Below the pieces are notes generated by a model that worked only from the letters and a program-made list of their open reading frames with translations, had not been told where the DNA came from and made no database searches. Below are positions 43,689 through 51,637 of a stretch of DNA of 51,637 nucleotides, one piece after another. This stretch comes from an uncultured Eubacteriales bacterium. GTDB taxonomy: Bacteria > Bacillota > Clostridia > Christensenellales > CAG-138. The translations under genes were made by a program, and so were the position numbers. Where the stretch lies: positions 1-51,637 of the forward strand of contig CADAGD010000002.1 of NCBI GenBank assembly GCA_902787375.1, read 5' to 3'. The first letter of the stretch is position 1. Every line of letters begins with the position of its first letter.

Positions 43689-44048
43689 TCAAAAGCCCTC
43701 ATAGGCATTTCTGATATAGTTTATGCGTCCTTTCGCGTCAACCTCCGCTATGTCGAATCTTATAACCTTGCCGCTCGTGTCGTGCTGTGAGCAGTAGCCC
43801 TTTGCGGCGGTCACTATGTTATACCGCTTATGTGCCGTCACGCTTGTATGCGGGGCGACCGAGGCATCCCGTCTTGTCTTGACCTCGACAAAGGCGATCG
43901 TCCTTCCCCTTGAGGCGATTATATCGACCTCTTTATGTCCGAACGTGTAGTTCCGCTCCAGTATTCGGTATCCGCGCAGCAACAGATAGAGAGTGGTTCT
44001 CCGCTCCCCCATATTGCCCGTCTTTCGCTCAGTGGTCGGTTTTTTCAT
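43689..44048 (-). CDS. yraN: YraN/UPF0102 family putative endonuclease
   Basis: This 119-residue protein has the UPF0102 pattern: GERRTTLYLLLRGYRILERNY, then a restriction-endonuclease-like core (KEVDIIASRGRTIAFVEVKTR with the D...E-K residues). The role in the cell is unclear, perhaps DNA repair or uptake. The start is placed at ATG 44048, one base after the rnhB stop; ATG 44057 is also possible. Position right after rnhB is typical. Confidence 0.88.
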   Translation of the reverse strand: MKKPTTERKTGNMGERRTTLYLLLRGYRILERNYTFGHKEVDIIASRGRTIAFVEVKTRRDASVAPHTSVTAHKRYNIVTAAKGYCSQHDTSGKVIRFDIAEVDAKGRINYIRNAYEGF

Positions 44049-44049
44049 G

Positions 44050-44685
44050 TTACGCATCGGGACAAAAATTCTTGATAAAGCTCCTTCGATGTATGGGGCA
44101 TGCGCCGTACTTTTTGAGTGCATCTATATGCGCAGCCGTGCCGTAGCCCTTGTTCTTCTCAAAGCCATATTCGGGATACAGCTTGCTCTGCTCCGCCATA
44201 TACCTGTCCCTTGTGACCTTTGCCATTATCGAGGCGCAAGCTATTGAGTATGAGAGCGCGTCCCCGTGTATTATGGGAACCTTTCGGCAGGGAATGTCAA
44301 GACCGTCAACAGCGTCTATCAGCGCGATATCGGCATCCGTTCCCATATCGGCATAAGCCTGAGCAAACGCCCTCTTGGTCGCGTTGAGTATGTTTATCTC
44401 GTCAATAACTTTCTCGTCGCAGAAGCCATAGCCTATCGCAAGCGCGGTATCGCCTATTATCTCAAACAGCTTTTCCCTTTTCTTCTCCGAGAGCTTTTTG
44501 GAATCGTTCACTCCCTCTATCAATGGATGGCTCGGCATTATGATACAGCATGTGACGACTGGCCCCGCGAGCGGGCCTCTGCCGACCTCATCCATTCCGC
44601 ACACGGAAAGCCCCTGTTCACCATATTCGCGCTCGTATTTTGTCAGCTCGAAAAGGCGTTCCCGCTCGTCCTGTTTTACTCGCAT
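44050..44685 (-). CDS. rnhB: Ribonuclease HII
   Basis: This 211-residue enzyme shows the DEVGRGPLAGPV motif (active-site D and E) near residue 32 and the DAVDGL and CASIMAKVTRDRYM motifs. It removes RNA, including single ribonucleotides, from DNA. Its start overlaps the end of rbgA by 10 bases. The order rplS-rbgA-rnhB-yraN is common in Firmicutes. Confidence 0.96.
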   Translation of the reverse strand: MRVKQDERERLFELTKYEREYGEQGLSVCGMDEVGRGPLAGPVVTCCIIMPSHPLIEGVNDSKKLSEKKREKLFEIIGDTALAIGYGFCDEKVIDEINILNATKRAFAQAYADMGTDADIALIDAVDGLDIPCRKVPIIHGDALSYSIACASIMAKVTRDRYMAEQSKLYPEYGFEKNKGYGTAAHIDALKKYGACPIHRRSFIKNFCPDA

Positions 44686-45551
44686 ATTTCCCGTGCTTCC
44701 TCCGGTCTTTCAAAAGACAGCTTGGCTATCTTTCCCGCGCGGAACTCGTCCAGCACTATGCGCGCCGCCCTCTCGGTATCGAGGACGCCGCCCGAAAGTA
44801 TGAAGCCCCTGCTCCGGCATACGCCCTCAAGCATTGACTCCGGGACGTCCCTGTCCTCCACCACTTCGAGCTTGGGATAACGCTTTATGAGCGCGTCATG
44901 GCAGAGCTTGTCCAGATCGCAGAGCATAAGCCCCGCTATCTCCTCGACATTCATAACGTCGTCGCGTATGGAGCCTATGTATGCTATATGCTTTGCAAGC
45001 TCCTGATCGTCGAGCTTGCCCCAGAGCAGACCCGGCGTGTCCATAAGCTCAAGGTAGGGCGATATTTTGACCCATTGCTTGCCCCTCGTGACGCCCGGTC
45101 TGTCCCCGACCTGCGCCCTCGTTATTCCGGCAAGCTTGTTTATGAACGTGGATTTTCCCACATTGGGGATTCCGACGACCATTGCCCTGAGCGTCTTGCT
45201 GACGCCCTTATCCCTGTATTTTTTCAGTATCGGCTCGCCCGCTTTCTCTATGAAAGCTATGGCGTTCTTCCTCGCGCCCGCGCCCGTGGACACGGCTTCC
45301 ATGACCGAAATGCCTTTAGAGCCGAAATACCTCACCCACTCCTTATTGGCGGAGGGGGACGACAGATCGCTCTTGTTGAGGAGCATCACCCTTATCTTGT
45401 TCTTGAAAAGCACCTCAAAGTCGGGATTCCTGCACGCGATGGGCGCCCTCGCGTCAACTATCTCGACAACGACGTCGATGAGCTTGAGATCGTCCTCAAG
45501 CATCCTCTTGGCCTTTGTCATATGTCCCGGATACCAGTTAATTGTCTGCAT
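44676..45551 (-). CDS. rbgA: Ribosome biogenesis GTPase RbgA (YlqF)
   Basis: This 291-residue circularly permuted GTPase starts MQTINWYPGHMTKAKR, the classical RbgA N-terminus. Motif order is permuted: G4 NKSD (59-62), then G1 GIPNVGKST (127-135), then G3 DTPG (171-174). It acts in late assembly of the 50S subunit. ATG 45551 has GAGGTG upstream; the long extension before it crosses a terminator and is not coding. Confidence 0.95.
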   Translation of the reverse strand: MQTINWYPGHMTKAKRMLEDDLKLIDVVVEIVDARAPIACRNPDFEVLFKNKIRVMLLNKSDLSSPSANKEWVRYFGSKGISVMEAVSTGAGARKNAIAFIEKAGEPILKKYRDKGVSKTLRAMVVGIPNVGKSTFINKLAGITRAQVGDRPGVTRGKQWVKISPYLELMDTPGLLWGKLDDQELAKHIAYIGSIRDDVMNVEEIAGLMLCDLDKLCHDALIKRYPKLEVVEDRDVPESMLEGVCRSRGFILSGGVLDTERAARIVLDEFRAGKIAKLSFERPEEAREICE

Positions 45552-45581
45552 ATAACACCTCGGTTTTTCCGATATAGAAAT

Positions 45582-45608
45582 ACCCCCAACGCCGAAGGCA
45601 TCAGGGGT
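45582..45608 (-). terminator. Hairpin between rplS and rbgA
   Basis: ACCCC...GCC and GGC...GGGGT pair over 12 positions including wobbles, with a UUCG-type loop. The T-run after it is weak (TATTTC), so partial read-through into rbgA is likely. Confidence 0.6.
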
Positions 45609-45621
45609 AACACTCTCATAA

Positions 45622-45975
45622 TTACTTGGTAACGATGCGCTCCTTGATCTTGGCGGCCTTACCCACGCGATCACGGATGTAATACAGCTTCGCACGACGG
45701 ACAACACCGTGACGAACGACCTCTATGCGACCGATGGAGGGGCTGTGATAGGGGAATGTACGCTCAACGCCGATACCGTAGCTCATACGACGGACTGTGA
45801 ATGTCCTGCGGATACCGCCGCCCTGCATCTTGATGATGATTCCCTCAAAGTTCTGAAGACGCTCACGGGTTCCTTCAACGACCTTGACATAAACCCTGAC
45901 CGTGTCACCGATCTCAAGCTTGGGCAGGTCTGTACGGAGCTGCTCTTTTTCGAGTTCCTGAATGATGTTTGCCAT
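45622..45975 (-). CDS. rplS: 50S ribosomal protein L19
   Basis: This 117-residue protein matches L19 ([63 protein letters not shown]). It sits at the 30S-50S interface. AAAGGG precedes ATG 45975. It has its own promoter here, with no trmD upstream in the window. Confidence 0.98.
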   Translation of the reverse strand: MANIIQELEKEQLRTDLPKLEIGDTVRVYVKVVEGTRERLQNFEGIIIKMQGGGIRRTFTVRRMSYGIGVERTFPYHSPSIGRIEVVRHGVVRRAKLYYIRDRVGKAAKIKERIVTK

Positions 45976-46046
45976 ATTATTTGACCCTTTCTCTATAGAT
46001 GTTCTTAACCGGCTCGCGGACAGAGGACCATCGCATTAACTTTTGC

Positions 46047-46075
46047 AGTATACCACGTTTTTGTTTTCAATTCAA
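46047..46075 (-). promoter_or_regulatory. Promoter of rplS
   Basis: Minus strand: TTGAAT (46075-46070), 17 bases, TATACT (46052-46047). Confidence 0.7.
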
Positions 46076-46106
46076 GGTGTTTCGGAAAATTGCTTAAAGT
46101 ATATTT

Positions 46107-46133
46107 TTTAAAAAACCGCCCCAAGCGGGGCGG
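46107..46133 (-). terminator. Terminator after the 332-residue lipoprotein gene
   Basis: CCGCCCC (46116-46122) and GGGGCGG (46127-46133) form a perfect stem with a 4-base loop; on the minus strand six T follow. Confidence 0.85.
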
Positions 46134-46151
46134 CAGAACGGTGAGCTTCGA

Positions 46152-47150
46152 TTACGGCTTTATGACCGCAACCATATCCACAGAGTCGAATAAAGGATCG
46201 ATAAAGCCTTCCCCTCCAACTTTAACGATATATTCCACATCAATGCAGGGCGAACCCTTTATATTAGTCAGGCGTGCCGAATCCTTATCTATCTTGAACT
46301 CTATAAGATATTCGCCAAAAAATTCTTTGATCTTCGCTTCGAACGCATCAGTATAGTCGTCCACGCTTATGTTATCGGGTACATTGTCAAGTCCCAAGTC
46401 CACATTGTTTGTCATCCGGAGATCGCGAACATTACCGTCATGATCAAGGCTAACCGAAACATAACTATTGGTAAGTATTCCGCTTATCTCTTTATACCAG
46501 ATTATTCGGTAGAAAATATGGTCCAACTCCGGGCTTGGTCCTTCTATTTTGCACACATTGAAAGCACTGAAATCTATCTCATCCTTAAACACTTCCTCCA
46601 AAGCTTTACGGACATCCTCACCGTTTTGGCAATTCTTCACGTTAATTTTGCCTGCCGATTTTGTTCGTATTGCGTATGGCGTTCCGTCAGGTAAAAGCTC
46701 AACACGACCCATGTCAGAAACGTACACAGGAAAAACGTTGTTCACCTCAATCTCATATTCATCAACTACCGTATTAAGAAGAACGTATTCTATTGTTCGC
46801 GTATATTTCAATTCATACTTGTTTCCGGCAAACTCTATTGTCTTTGTGTCATTGAGTAAACCCTCGTTCGTGCTGAAGCGAACGCTTTCATTAGTTTTTA
46901 CTTCGCCGCAAGAGTACATTTCAACGTTATTCAGAGCATCGACGTTATCATCAGGCTCTGCTGTTTCAGAGGGTTGGACAGTTTCTTCCAATACCGATTC
47001 GGTCGGAGCTTGGGTAACAACCTCGGTCGGCTGATTGATTGCGGCGGTCTGCTCCGACGCTTTATCCTCCGCACACGCAGGCAAGAGGAGCATCGCTCCC
47101 GAAGCGATCACAGCTATTGCTGCGGACATTAAATAATTCTTGCCGTTCAT
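46152..47150 (-). CDS. Lipoprotein of unknown function
   Basis: This 332-residue protein begins with a lipoprotein signal (LLLPACAED; the Cys is about residue 26), then a Thr/Glu/Pro-rich linker with two TQAPTES/EPSETAEP-like blocks. The body (~90-332) contains two stretches that look like beta-alpha units (YEIEVNNVFPVYVSDMGRVE; FRIIWYKEISGILTNSYV-type). I do not recognise the family. ATG 47150 is chosen because AAAGGAGG lies 4 bases before it. Confidence 0.75.
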   Translation of the reverse strand: MNGKNYLMSAAIAVIASGAMLLLPACAEDKASEQTAAINQPTEVVTQAPTESVLEETVQPSETAEPDDNVDALNNVEMYSCGEVKTNESVRFSTNEGLLNDTKTIEFAGNKYELKYTRTIEYVLLNTVVDEYEIEVNNVFPVYVSDMGRVELLPDGTPYAIRTKSAGKINVKNCQNGEDVRKALEEVFKDEIDFSAFNVCKIEGPSPELDHIFYRIIWYKEISGILTNSYVSVSLDHDGNVRDLRMTNNVDLGLDNVPDNISVDDYTDAFEAKIKEFFGEYLIEFKIDKDSARLTNIKGSPCIDVEYIVKVGGEGFIDPLFDSVDMVAVIKP

Positions 47151-47293
47151 TTTTCCTCCTTTGCTCATTGAGTCGGACGCTCAATGGATAATTTATACTG
47201 TTCTTTCGAATCATCAGCATCAAGCCGATGTCAAATCCGCAAATTTGTATTCTTATCCCATCCTCCTTTCGCTTCTGCCATTTTATATTCATA

Positions 47294-47322
47294 ACTATAT
47301 TATATAGACATTCCGTTGTCAA
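47294..47322 (-). promoter_or_regulatory. Promoter of the 332-residue lipoprotein gene
   Basis: Minus strand: TTGACA (47322-47317), 17 bases, TATAGT (47299-47294). It leaves a leader of about 135 bases in which I see no clear structure. Confidence 0.7.
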
Positions 47323-47371
47323 TGTTTATTTAAAAAAATAAAAAAGAATTCCGGCGTTGGCAACATAAAAA

Positions 47372-47401
47372 GACGGCGCGGACAAAAGCTTCCGCGCCGC
47401 C
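47372..47401 (-). terminator. Terminator of the grpE-dnaK-dnaJ operon
   Basis: GACGGCGCGGA (47372-47382) pairs with TCCGCGCCGCC (47391-47401). On the minus strand the stem is followed by TCTTTTT. Confidence 0.85.
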
Positions 47402-47413
47402 ATACTATAATCA

Positions 47414-48556
47414 TTATTTAAACAATCCTTTTTTCTTGGGCTTTGCCTTTGAAGCATCGCCGTCGCCCATCTCCTCGGCAAGCTTAGCCACCAGCTCACG
47501 CTGCTTTTCGGTGAGCTTCTTGGGTATCTCGACCGTGACGTTGACATACATATCGCCCTTTTCCGACGAGTTGAGCTTTTGGATACCGAAGCCCTTCATA
47601 CGGAACGTCTTTTGAGCGGGGGTTCCTTCGGGAATGGTCAGCTTAACGTCCTTATCGAGCGTCGGAACATTTATCGCGCCGCCGAGTATTGCCGTCGTGA
47701 CCGGTATCTCGATATTCTGGTGGATGTCGGCTCCGTCGCGTATGAAGCGTTTATGCTGCTTTACGCGGATGCCAATATGAAGATCGCCCTTTGGCCCGCC
47801 TCGCAGACCGTCGTCGCCGCCGCCTGAAACCCTTATTGTCTGTCCGTCGTCTATGCCGGCGGGTATCTTTATCTTGCGCTTTTGGAAGGTTCTCACCCTG
47901 CCGTTGCCGTTACAGGTCTTGCAGGGCTCCTTTATGACCTTGCCCGTGCCGCCGCAGGCGGAGCAGGGAACCGTGGTCTGCATTGCGCCGAGTATCGTAT
48001 TCTGAACCTTTGTTACCGAACCGCGTCCTCCGCAGACGTTACAGGTCTGGGGCTGTGTGCCGGGAGCCGCACCCGTGCCGCCGCAGGTCGAGCAGTTCTC
48101 CTCACGCCTGTACTGTATCTCCTTTTCGCATCCGAAAGCGGCCTCCTCAAACGAAATGGTGATCGTCTGACGCAGATTTTCGCCCCTTATGGGCCCATTC
48201 GGATTGGCTCTCGTCGAGCCGCCGCCGAATATGTCTCCGAATATGTCCCCAAAGCCGCCGAAGCCGCTAAACGGCGAACCGCCGCCGAAGCCCGACCAGC
48301 TTGAATAACCGCCGCCCGCCGACGGATCGAATGCCGCATGTCCGAACTGATCGTATTTGGCACGCTTGTCCGCGTTTGAAAGCACCTCGTAAGCCTCGTT
48401 CACCTCTTTGAATTTGGCTTCCGCTTCCTTATCGTTCGGATGGAGGTCGGGATGGTACTGCTTTGCCATTCTTCGGAAAGCGGATTTTATCTCATCGTCG
48501 CTTGCCGTCTTGCTTACACCCAAGACCTCATAATAGTCTCTTTTATTCTCTGCCAT
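47414..48556 (-). CDS. dnaJ: Chaperone protein DnaJ (Hsp40)
   Basis: This 380-residue type I Hsp40 has a J-domain with the HPD motif (QYHPDLHP), a Gly/Phe-rich region ([12 protein letters not shown]), four CxxCxGxG zinc-binding repeats ([32 protein letters not shown]) and the C-terminal substrate-binding domains. It delivers clients to DnaK and stimulates its ATPase. It is the last gene of the heat-shock operon. Confidence 0.98.
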   Translation of the reverse strand: MAENKRDYYEVLGVSKTASDDEIKSAFRRMAKQYHPDLHPNDKEAEAKFKEVNEAYEVLSNADKRAKYDQFGHAAFDPSAGGGYSSWSGFGGGSPFSGFGGFGDIFGDIFGGGSTRANPNGPIRGENLRQTITISFEEAAFGCEKEIQYRREENCSTCGGTGAAPGTQPQTCNVCGGRGSVTKVQNTILGAMQTTVPCSACGGTGKVIKEPCKTCNGNGRVRTFQKRKIKIPAGIDDGQTIRVSGGGDDGLRGGPKGDLHIGIRVKQHKRFIRDGADIHQNIEIPVTTAILGGAINVPTLDKDVKLTIPEGTPAQKTFRMKGFGIQKLNSSEKGDMYVNVTVEIPKKLTEKQRELVAKLAEEMGDGDASKAKPKKKGLFK

Positions 48557-48613
48557 GAAATCCCTGCCTTTCAGGAGTTTCTACCGAATCCGTTTTCTCT
48601 TTTACATGCCTTA

Positions 48614-48636
48614 GTGGAGGGAGCAATTCCCTCCAC
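48614..48636 (-). repeat. Intercistronic hairpin between dnaK and dnaJ
   Basis: GTGGAGGGA (48614-48622) pairs perfectly with TCCCTCCAC (48628-48636). No T-run follows, so it is more likely an mRNA stability or processing element. Confidence 0.55.
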
Positions 48637-48665
48637 CTCATGCACCTATACTATTTCAGACTTTA

Positions 48666-50489
48666 TCAGTTCTTGTTGTCGTCAACGACCTCATAATCGG
48701 CGTCAACAACACCGTCGTCGTTGGGAGCCTGAGCCGCGCCCTGCGCCTGCTGCTCCTGCGCCTGCTGCTGATAGATTCTGCCGAACACCTCATAGGATAC
48801 CTCGGTGAGCTTCTCGGTGGCGTTCTTGATATTCTCGGTATCGTTGGAGGATACGGCGTTCTTGACGTTCTCTATCTCGGCATTGATGCGCGCCTTGTCG
48901 GAATCGTTTATCTTATCGCCCATTTCCTTCATGGACTTCTCCGTCGCGGCAATCATGCTGTCGGCATGGTTCTTGACCTCGACCTCTTCCTTATGCTTCT
49001 TATCCTCGGCGGCAAACTGCTCTGCCTCGCGGACAGCCTTCTGGATATCGTCCTCGGAGAGGTTCGTGGAGGCGGTAATCGTTACCTTCTGCTCGTTGCC
49101 GGTTCCCAAATCCTTTGCGGAAACATTGACTATGCCGTTGCCGTCGATGTCGAATGTGACCTCGATCTGAGGTATTCCGCGGGGAGCGGGAGCTATGCCG
49201 GAAAGCTGGAACCTGCCGAGTGTCTTATTGTACTGCGCCATCTCGCGCTCGCCCTGGAGGACGTGAACCTCAACGGAGGTCTGTCCGTCAGCGGCGGTGG
49301 AGAATATCTGCTTCTTCTGAACGGGAATCGTGGTGTTCCTGTCGATGAGCCTTGTGAATACGCCGCCAAGCGTTTCGATGCCGAGGGACAGCGGTGTGAC
49401 GTCGAGCAGGAGGATATCCTTGACCTCGCCGCCAAGTATGCCGCCCTGAATCGCCGCGCCGACCGCTACGCACTCATCGGGGTTGATGCCCTTGAAGGGC
49501 TCCTTGCCGGTTATCTTCTTGACCAGCTCCTGAACGGCGGGAATACGGGATGAACCGCCGACCAGTATTACCTTGTCTATCTGGTTTGTCTTGAGGTTGG
49601 CGTCACGCAGAGCCTGCTCCATGCAGACGCGGGTCTTGTCAAGCAGGTCTGCAATAAGCTCCTCGAACTTCGCCCTTGTGATATTCATGTCGATATGCTT
49701 GGGGCCTGTTGCGTCCGCGGTTATGAAGGGCAGGTTGACGTTGGTTGTAAGCGTCGCGGAAAGCTCTATCTTCGCCTTCTCGGCGGCATCCATCAAACGC
49801 TGCTTGGCTATGCGGTCATTGCGCAGGTCGATGCCGTTATTGCGCTTGAAATCCTCGGCGATGTAATCCATCAGCCTCTTGTCGAAATCGTCGCCGCCCA
49901 GACGGTTGTTGCCGTTTGTTGCCAGAACCTCGAATACGCCGTCGCCTATATCGAGCAGCGAAACATCGAATGTGCCGCCGCCGAGGTCGTAAACGAGTAT
50001 CTTCTGACGATGCTCTTTATCGACGCCATAGGCAAGGGATGCTGCCGTCGGCTCGTTTATGATGCGCTTTACATCAAGACCCGCTATACGGCCCGCGTCC
50101 TTGGTAGCCTGACGCTGGCTGTCGGAGAAGTATGCGGGAACCGTTATGACCGCCTCCGTGACCTTCTCGCCCAGATATGCCTCGGCGTCCTGCTTGAGCT
50201 TCTGGAGGATCATCGCGGAAATCTCCTGGGGAGTATACGCCTTGCCCTCTATGGTGCGCTTATAATCCGAACCCATCTCCCTCTTTATGGATGAGATGGT
50301 GTTGTCGGGATTGGTTATCGCCTGACGCTTCGCTACCTGACCGACCATTCTCTCGCCGTTCTTGAAAGCGACGACGGAAGGGGTGGTGTTTGAACCCTCG
50401 GCGTTGGGTATTACCTTGGGGGAGCCTCCCTCAAGAACTGCTACACAGGAATTGGTTGTTCCCAGATCAATACCGATTATCTTAGACAT
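48666..50489 (-). CDS. dnaK: Chaperone protein DnaK (Hsp70)
   Basis: This 607-residue Hsp70 has the nucleotide-binding domain motifs [25 protein letters not shown] and [11 protein letters not shown], a substrate-binding domain ([13 protein letters not shown]) and a C-terminal lid ending with a Gln/Ala-rich linker and acidic tail ([11 protein letters not shown]). It is a cytoplasmic ATP-dependent chaperone working with DnaJ and GrpE. Length and motifs are typical of Firmicutes. Confidence 0.99.
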   Translation of the reverse strand: MSKIIGIDLGTTNSCVAVLEGGSPKVIPNAEGSNTTPSVVAFKNGERMVGQVAKRQAITNPDNTISSIKREMGSDYKRTIEGKAYTPQEISAMILQKLKQDAEAYLGEKVTEAVITVPAYFSDSQRQATKDAGRIAGLDVKRIINEPTAASLAYGVDKEHRQKILVYDLGGGTFDVSLLDIGDGVFEVLATNGNNRLGGDDFDKRLMDYIAEDFKRNNGIDLRNDRIAKQRLMDAAEKAKIELSATLTTNVNLPFITADATGPKHIDMNITRAKFEELIADLLDKTRVCMEQALRDANLKTNQIDKVILVGGSSRIPAVQELVKKITGKEPFKGINPDECVAVGAAIQGGILGGEVKDILLLDVTPLSLGIETLGGVFTRLIDRNTTIPVQKKQIFSTAADGQTSVEVHVLQGEREMAQYNKTLGRFQLSGIAPAPRGIPQIEVTFDIDGNGIVNVSAKDLGTGNEQKVTITASTNLSEDDIQKAVREAEQFAAEDKKHKEEVEVKNHADSMIAATEKSMKEMGDKINDSDKARINAEIENVKNAVSSNDTENIKNATEKLTEVSYEVFGRIYQQQAQEQQAQGAAQAPNDDGVVDADYEVVDDNKN

Positions 50490-50552
50490 AATATTAAACC
50501 TCCATACTTATGATTATATTTAAATTTATTTCACCCTTGCGGGTCGATTGCT

Positions 50553-51179
50553 TTATTCGTTGACCTTTACCATGGCATAGCGCACTATTTTGCCCTTTAC
50601 CCGGTATCCCTTTTGAAGCACCGCCGTTATATCGCCCGACTCCATGCCCTCGATGCTGTCCTTCATTACCGCGTCGTGGAGGTTCGGATCAAACTTGCCG
50701 CTCGCCTCTATCTCCTCCGCGCCGCATTTTTTCAGCGCGTCGGCAAACTGCCTTGAAATATTCCTTATTCCCGCTGTGAAGGCGTCATCCGGAGCGTTCT
50801 CCAATGCCCTTTCAAAATTATCGAGTACCGGCAGAAGATTCTTTACAGTATCCCTCACACCGTCGTCACGGCTGTCCGCCGCTATCTGAACGTTGCGCTT
50901 CCTGTAGTTCTCAAACTCGGCTTGGAGTCTCTGCGCCTGCTTTACCGCGTCGTCCCTGTCCTCCTGCAATTTGTCGAGCTTCTCCTTGAGTGCCTTGACC
51001 TCCTCGGCTGAAAGCGTCAGCTCCTCATAGCTCTGCTCGGCTTCGGGAGCCTTTGCCGCTTCCTCTGCGACCTCGTCGGGGTTGATGACCGCGCTCTCCT
51101 GTTCGGGATTCTGTTTCTTCTGTTCGTCTGTCATTTTTTCGTTATTCCTTTTATTGTTCCTTTTTTTGTTTTTAGACAT
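50553..51179 (-). CDS. grpE: Nucleotide exchange factor GrpE
   Basis: This 208-residue protein has a charged, disordered head (Lys/Asn then Glu/Ala), a long coiled coil (about residues 45-100) and the GrpE core (FENYRKRNVQIAADSRD, LLPVLDNFERAL, VLQKGYRVKGKIVRYAMVKV). It releases ADP from DnaK. Its first ~17 codons and its upstream region are repeated in the 51389-51637 copy. No CIRCE element is seen upstream in the window; hrcA, if present, lies beyond it. Confidence 0.96.
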   Translation of the reverse strand: MSKNKKRNNKRNNEKMTDEQKKQNPEQESAVINPDEVAEEAAKAPEAEQSYEELTLSAEEVKALKEKLDKLQEDRDDAVKQAQRLQAEFENYRKRNVQIAADSRDDGVRDTVKNLLPVLDNFERALENAPDDAFTAGIRNISRQFADALKKCGAEEIEASGKFDPNLHDAVMKDSIEGMESGDITAVLQKGYRVKGKIVRYAMVKVNE

Positions 51180-51378
51180 ATGCTACTCCTCATTTAAGCA
51201 GACAATGTTTAACTTTGCAACAATCAAATTTCATTCAATGTTTGTCGCTCTGCCGCACCGATTTTCAGCAAATGCCGGAATATATCTCGCGGGAGCGGCA
51301 AATCCGGCTTGACTTATCGAGGTTCCGCGCCTATCGCGGCGCGTCCGCGCTGACCCGCGCGGCTCCCTTCGGTCGCGG
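51130..51378. repeat. Direct repeat unit 1 (start of grpE and upstream DNA)
   Basis: A 249-base unit is repeated at 51389-51637 (offset 259). I see only two differences (A/G near 51229/51488 and near 51278/51537). It spans the first ~17 codons of grpE and about 200 bases upstream. Confidence 0.95.
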
Positions 51379-51438
51379 CGGCTGCGCCGTCATTTTTTCG
51401 TTATTCCTTTTATTGTTCCTTTTTTTGTTTTTAGACAT
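51331..51438 (-). pseudogene. Duplicated grpE 5' fragment
   Basis: The second repeat copy contains the grpE start codon and 16 codons (MSKNKKRNNKRNNEKM). It then runs into GC-rich sequence and stops after 35 codons. It cannot make GrpE. Confidence 0.8.
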
Positions 51439-51637
51439 ATGCTACTCCTCATTTAAGCAGACAATGTTTAACTTTGCAACAATCAAGTTTCATTCAATGT
51501 TTGTCGCTCTGCCGCACCGATTTTCAGCAAATGCCGGGATATATCTCGCGGGAGCGGCAAATCCGGCTTGACTTATCGAGGTTCCGCGCCTATCGCGGCG
51601 CGTCCGCGCTGACCCGCGCGGCTCCCTTCGGTCGCGG
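51389..51637. repeat. Direct repeat unit 2 (runs to window end)
   Basis: Near-identical copy of 51130-51378, separated from it by ten bases (GCGGCTGCGC region). It reaches the last base, so its true end is not known. No gene beyond the truncated grpE fragment is visible in it. Confidence 0.95.

Noticed and set aside
1-51637. tRNA, rRNA, CRISPR arrays or prophage genes
   Set aside because: None was recognised on either strand; a tRNA scan was not possible, so a missed tRNA cannot be fully excluded.
51180-51637. CIRCE operator for HrcA control of the dnaK operon
   Set aside because: No TTAGCACTC/GAGTGCTAA pair is seen upstream of grpE within the window.

Overview
This window looks like chromosomal DNA from a strictly anaerobic, fermentative gut-type Firmicute (Clostridia), probably uncultured. 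The pointers are moderate G+C with many ATA isoleucine codons, strong AGGAGG ribosome binding sites, consensus sigma-A promoters with 17-base spacers, SAM-I and FMN riboswitches, DegV and DUF1836 proteins, [FeFe]-hydrogenase maturation genes and glutamate fermentation genes. Placement below class level is inference.

Layout. 1-4.4 kb: the end of a sensor kinase, an Xre/TPR regulator, a small alarmone synthetase and an HtrA-type protease. 4.7-13.3 kb: two adjacent transcription units encode the methylaspartate route of glutamate fermentation. Glutamate mutase (glmS, glmL, glmE) and methylaspartate ammonia-lyase (mal) make mesaconate, a two-subunit class I hydro-lyase makes citramalate, and CitE/CitF-type proteins cleave it to acetate and pyruvate. 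No acyl-carrier (CitD) gene is present. 13.3-14.2 kb: a decayed aldehyde/alcohol dehydrogenase remnant and free methionine sulfoxide reductase. 14.2-22.8 kb (minus strand): an oligopeptide ABC transporter with strikingly altered parts. The OppC permease carries a predicted seven-bladed RCC1-like propeller outside the membrane, the OppF ATPase carries a coiled coil between Walker A and the Q-loop, the substrate-binding lipoprotein looks circularly permuted, and a 59-residue membrane protein follows oppF.

22.9-29.6 kb: a membrane protein, three tandem DegV proteins, a DUF1836 regulator, SAM-riboswitch-controlled metK and a coupled SDR gene. 29.6-29.9 kb: a MITE-like element between duplicated terminators. 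29.9-34.1 kb (minus): hydF, hydG, hydE and a TM1266-type regulator, behind a structured leader with its own terminator. 34.2-40.0 kb: a two-component system, a short RibF with only the FAD synthetase half, a YybS-like protein, rplI and dnaB. 40.0-43.7 kb: three exported proteins of unknown function around an FMN-riboswitch-controlled ribU. 43.7-46.1 kb (minus): rplS, rbgA, rnhB, yraN. 46.1-51.6 kb (minus): a lipoprotein and grpE-dnaK-dnaJ. The window ends in a 259-bp-spaced direct repeat that copies the start of grpE.

Reading together: imported peptides would supply amino acids, glutamate would be fermented to pyruvate and acetate, and surplus electrons could leave as H2 through an [FeFe]-hydrogenase encoded elsewhere. 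The most unusual element is the remodelled Opp transporter.
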